DNA from: CAYMST01 sp964393115
GTDB taxonomy: Bacteria; Bacteroidota; Bacteroidia; Cytophagales; Cyclobacteriaceae
Length of the DNA stretch: 17,766 nucleotides
Assembly: GCA_964393115.1 (NCBI GenBank)
Contig: CAYMST010000080.1
Span: 1 to 17,766, forward strand
Reading direction: 5' to 3'
Positions 15,511-17,766 of the stretch are shown here, piece by piece. How positions within the stretch are numbered: the first letter of the stretch is position 1; each line of letters starts with the position of its first letter. The notes below the pieces were generated by a model. It saw only the letters and a list, made by a program, of their open reading frames with translations, was not told the origin of the DNA and did no database searches. The position numbers were made by a program, and so were the translations under genes.

Positions 15511-17766
15511 ATGATGAAAAGTAAATTGCAGTTAGTGTCTCTAATTGGGGCACTGCTAATGCTGAACTTCAACCCAGCATTTTCGACATTAAATGATGCC
15601 ATTCGGCTCAACAACACTTCTAACGAGATAACGTTTTCGGCGGAAGATTTTCTTGAAAACAGTAACAGCCAACAAATTAACATCAATGAAACACTACAAA
15701 GACCAGACACCTGTAGAGAATGCGACCTAAAACCTGCATTCCAAATCGCACAAAGCGGAAACAACAGCTGTCAATATATTCTCAAAGGATATAACAAAGC
15801 TCCACCCTGCCCTTCGCAGCAATACACCTTTACTATTTTAGATGCTTCTAATAATATCATTGCCATATTAAATGGACCGGGACACTTGTTCGTATTCCCC
15901 ACATCAGGGGTTTACACCATATGTCTAACGATCAGCGTTACAGACGCAGACGGAAACATTATTTGTGCTGAAAAATATTGCGAGAAAGTAACTATAGAAG
16001 ATTGCGGATGTGAGGAATGTGACATCAAGCCAAACATCAAATTTGCACAAGGACAAAAAGAATGTGAGTACATAATCAAAGGAGAAAACCTAGGAACCAA
16101 CTGTCCTTCGCAGCAATATCAGTTTGATATTTACGATGCTGGTGGTTCACTAGTCACATCTCTTATTGGTCCAAGCCATTCATTTATATTCCCTGGTAGC
16201 GGTACTTACAAAATATGCTTGACTATTTTCGTAACAGGCCCGAATGGTCAAGTCATTTGTCGAGAAAGAGTATGTAAAGAAATAGAAGTAGACTGTGGAT
16301 GTGATGAGTGTGACATCAAACCAGACTTCAAATTCAAAAAAGGTGAAGAGGAATGTGAGTACATCCTCAAAGGCACCAACCTTGGTACAGACTGTCCTTC
16401 TCAACAATACCTATTCCAAATTTATGATGCTGGTGGAACACTGATTGGAACTTACTCTGGACCAGGGGCTCACTCTTTCGTATTCCCGGGTAGCGGCACC
16501 TATAAAATATGTCTGACCATTTTCGTAACAGGCCCGAATGGTCAAGTCATTTGTCGAGAAAGAGTATGTAAAGAAATAGAAGTAGACTGTGGATGTGATG
16601 AGTGTGACATCAAACCAGACTTCAAATTCAAAAAAGGTGAAGAGGAATGTGAATACATTTTCAAAGGCACAAACCTGGGTACAGACTGTCCTTCTCAGCA
16701 ATACCTATTCCAAATTTATGATGGAGGTGGAGCGTTAATCGGAACATATTCAGGACCTGGTGCTCACTCTTTCGTATTCCCGGGTAGCGGTACTTACAAA
16801 ATATGCCTGACCATCTTCGTAACGGATGCTGACGGAGAAGTCATTTGTCGAGAAAGAGTCTGTAAAGAAATAGAAGTAGACTGTGGCTGTGACGAGTGTG
16901 ACATCAAGCCAATATTTAGGTTTGGCAAAGGACAAGAGGAATGCGAGTATATATTCAAAGGCACAAATCTTGGTACCGACTGCCCTTCGCAGCAATACCT
17001 ATTCGAAATTTATGATGCTGGTGGCACGCTAATTAATACGCTAACCGGACCTGGTGTTCATTCAGTGATATTCCCAGGTAGCGGTGTTTACAAAGTATGC
17101 CTGACCATCTTCGTAACAGATGCAACCGGAGCAGTAATCTGTAAAGAACAATACTGCGAGGAAATCGAAGTAGACTGCGGTTGTGATGAGTGTGACATCA
17201 AACCAAGCTTCCAGATACAAAAAGGAGAAGAAGAGTGCGAGTACATTTTCAAAGGTGAAAACCTTGGTACCGACTGCCCTTCGCAGCAATACCTATTCGA
17301 AATATACGACGCTGGCGGCACACTAATCGGAACATACGCAGGGCCAGGAGGACACTCTTTTGTATTCCCAGGTAGCGGTACTTACAAAATATGCCTGACC
17401 ATCTTCATAACAGATGCTAATGGAGAAGTCATATGTCGCGAAAGAGTCTGTAAAGAAATAGAAGTAGACTGTGGCTGTGACGAATGTGACATCAAGCCAA
17501 GCTTTAAGTACCAAATGGGACAAGAAGAATGTGAGTATATCTTCAAAGGTGAAAACCTCGGCACCAATTGTCCTTCTCAGCAATACGTATTTAACATATA
17601 CGATGCTGGTGGAACACTAATCGGAACTTATTCGGGACCTGGAGCTCACTCCATTATTTTCCCGGGAAGTGGGGTCTATAAAGTTTGCTTAACAATCTTC
17701 GTAACAGACGCTACCGGCAACCTAATCTGTCGTAGAGCACATTGTGAGGAAATCGAAGTAGACTGC
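15511..17766 (+). CDS. Secreted Cys-rich tandem-repeat protein (3' end outside window)
   Basis: An uninterrupted frame of 752 codons runs from ATG 15511 (a second ATG is the next codon) to the window edge. Residues 1-25 are a signal peptide (MMKSKLQLVSLIGALLMLNF, then NPAFS) with likely cleavage after FS. A ~46-residue polar linker follows. From residue 72, seven tandem domains of 99, 97, 98, 98, 98, 98 and at least 93 residues fill the rest. The consensus runs DIKPxFxFxxGxEECEYIFK, GxNLGTDCPSQQYLFxIYDA, GGTLIGTYSGPGAHSFVFPG, SGTYKICLTIFVTDADGxVI, CRERVCKEIEVDCGCDEC. Eight Cys per unit (15, 28, 67, 81, 86, 93, 95, 98) are kept in every complete copy. The G-x-Y-x-x-C-L-T-I pattern resembles the last strands of PKD/Ig-like beta sandwiches. 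It is likely a disulfide-stabilised extracellular stalk or adhesin. A C-terminal sorting domain would be expected beyond the window. Function is inference. Confidence 0.9.
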   Translation, partial: MMKSKLQLVSLIGALLMLNFNPAFSTLNDAIRLNNTSNEITFSAEDFLENSNSQQININETLQRPDTCRECDLKPAFQIAQSGNNSCQYILKGYNKAPPCPSQQYTFTILDASNNIIAILNGPGHLFVFPTSGVYTICLTISVTDADGNIICAEKYCEKVTIEDCGCEECDIKPNIKFAQGQKECEYIIKGENLGTNCPSQQYQFDIYDAGGSLVTSLIGPSHSFIFPGSGTYKICLTIFVTGPNGQVICRERVCKEIEVDCGCDECDIKPDFKFKKGEEECEYILKGTNLGTDCPSQQYLFQIYDAGGTLIGTYSGPGAHSFVFPGSGTYKICLTIFVTGPNGQVICRERVCKEIEVDCGCDECDIKPDFKFKKGEEECEYIFKGTNLGTDCPSQQYLFQIYDGGGALIGTYSGPGAHSFVFPGSGTYKICLTIFVTDADGEVICRERVCKEIEVDCGCDECDIKPIFRFGKGQEECEYIFKGTNLGTDCPSQQYLFEIYDAGGTLINTLTGPGVHSVIFPGSGVYKVCLTIFVTDATGAVICKEQYCEEIEVDCGCDECDIKPSFQIQKGEEECEYIFKGENLGTDCPSQQYLFEIYDAGGTLIGTYAGPGGHSFVFPGSGTYKICLTIFITDANGEVICRERVCKEIEVDCGCDECDIKPSFKYQMGQEECEYIFKGENLGTNCPSQQYVFNIYDAGGTLIGTYSGPGAHSIIFPGSGVYKVCLTIFVTDATGNLICRRAHCEEIEVDC
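15724..17766 (+). repeat. Seven tandem ~294-bp coding repeats
   Basis: Units, taken from the Asp codon of D-I/L-K-P, are 15724-16020 (297 bp), 16021-16311 (291), 16312-16605, 16606-16899, 16900-17193 and 17194-17487 (294 each), and 17488 to the edge (279 bp seen of about 294). Unit 1 is the most divergent and looks like a cap. Units 3 and 4 differ at only a few residues. Length changes are multiples of 3, so the frame is kept. Confidence 0.95.
16225..16652 (+). repeat. 134-bp identical direct repeats, 294-bp offset
   Basis: 16225-16358 and 16519-16652 are identical over 134 bp, crossing the unit 2/3 and unit 3/4 borders. The first mismatch downstream is G16359 versus A16653. Other unit borders differ at many synonymous sites, so this pair is much younger or was recently homogenised. 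Confidence 0.9.

Noticed and set aside
15498..17583. Series of minus-strand open frames of 60-96 codons (e.g. 16180-16407, 16411-16701, 17062-17289)
   Set aside because: They recur with the 294-bp period because they are antisense to the tandem repeats. The plus-strand frame is uninterrupted, has a signal peptide and keeps its cysteines, so it is the real gene.
15724..17766. CRISPR-like or non-coding satellite array
   Set aside because: The repeat unit is about 294 bp, has no spacers, keeps reading frame and shows mainly synonymous or conservative change. It is a coding repeat.

Overview
The window looks like chromosomal DNA of a Bacteroidota member, most likely a Cytophagales-type marine or environmental bacterium. 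Reasons: moderate to low GC, genes without clear Shine-Dalgarno sequences, a TPR-histidine kinase with a LytTR response regulator, a Crp/Fnr-like regulator of the short Bacteroidota type, a 7TM protein ending in a LuxR-like helix-turn-helix, and a secreted Cys-rich repeat protein with PKD-like strand patterns. The species cannot be fixed from sequence alone. No rRNA, tRNA, CRISPR array, transposase or phage gene was seen.

Layout. 1-286 (-) is the 5' part of an exported protein of unknown function that runs off the left edge. 476-1629 (-) holds a zinc-ribbon-like small protein followed by a lipoprotein. 1779-2879 (+) is a membrane-anchored class III nucleotide cyclase. 2908-5936 (-) is a tight three-gene operon read from right to left: a 133-aa unknown protein, a TPR sensor histidine kinase (coupled by a TGATG stop/start overlap) and a LytTR response regulator. 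5937-6395 is a long intergenic region. 6396-8157 (+) is a redox-flavoured run: a monohaem c-type cytochrome-like protein, a DUF1772 membrane protein and an NmrA-type NAD(P)-binding protein. It ends at a hairpin shared with a convergent pair (-), an NTF2-like exported protein and a Crp/Fnr-like regulator. 9778-10953 (+) is a 7TM/LuxR-type membrane regulator. It is followed by a small unknown protein, a stand-alone receiver protein and a family 2 glycosyltransferase that starts with TTG. 13398-15122 (+) is a DEAD-box RNA helicase of the DeaD/CsdA type, ended by a clear rho-independent terminator.

The most striking object is at the right end. From 15511 to the window edge one open frame of 752 codons encodes a signal peptide, a short linker and seven tandem Cys-rich domains of 97-99 residues (294 bp in the central copies). 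Each domain has eight invariant cysteines. The frame has no stop in the window, so the gene is longer than what is visible. Parts of the array are identical at DNA level (134 bp, shifted by exactly one unit), and copies 4/6 and 5/7 resemble each other in alternation. Both features point to growth or homogenisation of the array by recombination. It is best read as a secreted or surface fibre/adhesin-like protein; that function is inference.

Signalling genes are dense here (cyclase, two-component system, Crp-like factor, membrane HTH regulator, lone receiver), but the sequence alone does not show that they form one circuit. The Crp-like protein lacks the usual cAMP-binding signature, so a cyclase-to-Crp link inside this window is not supported.
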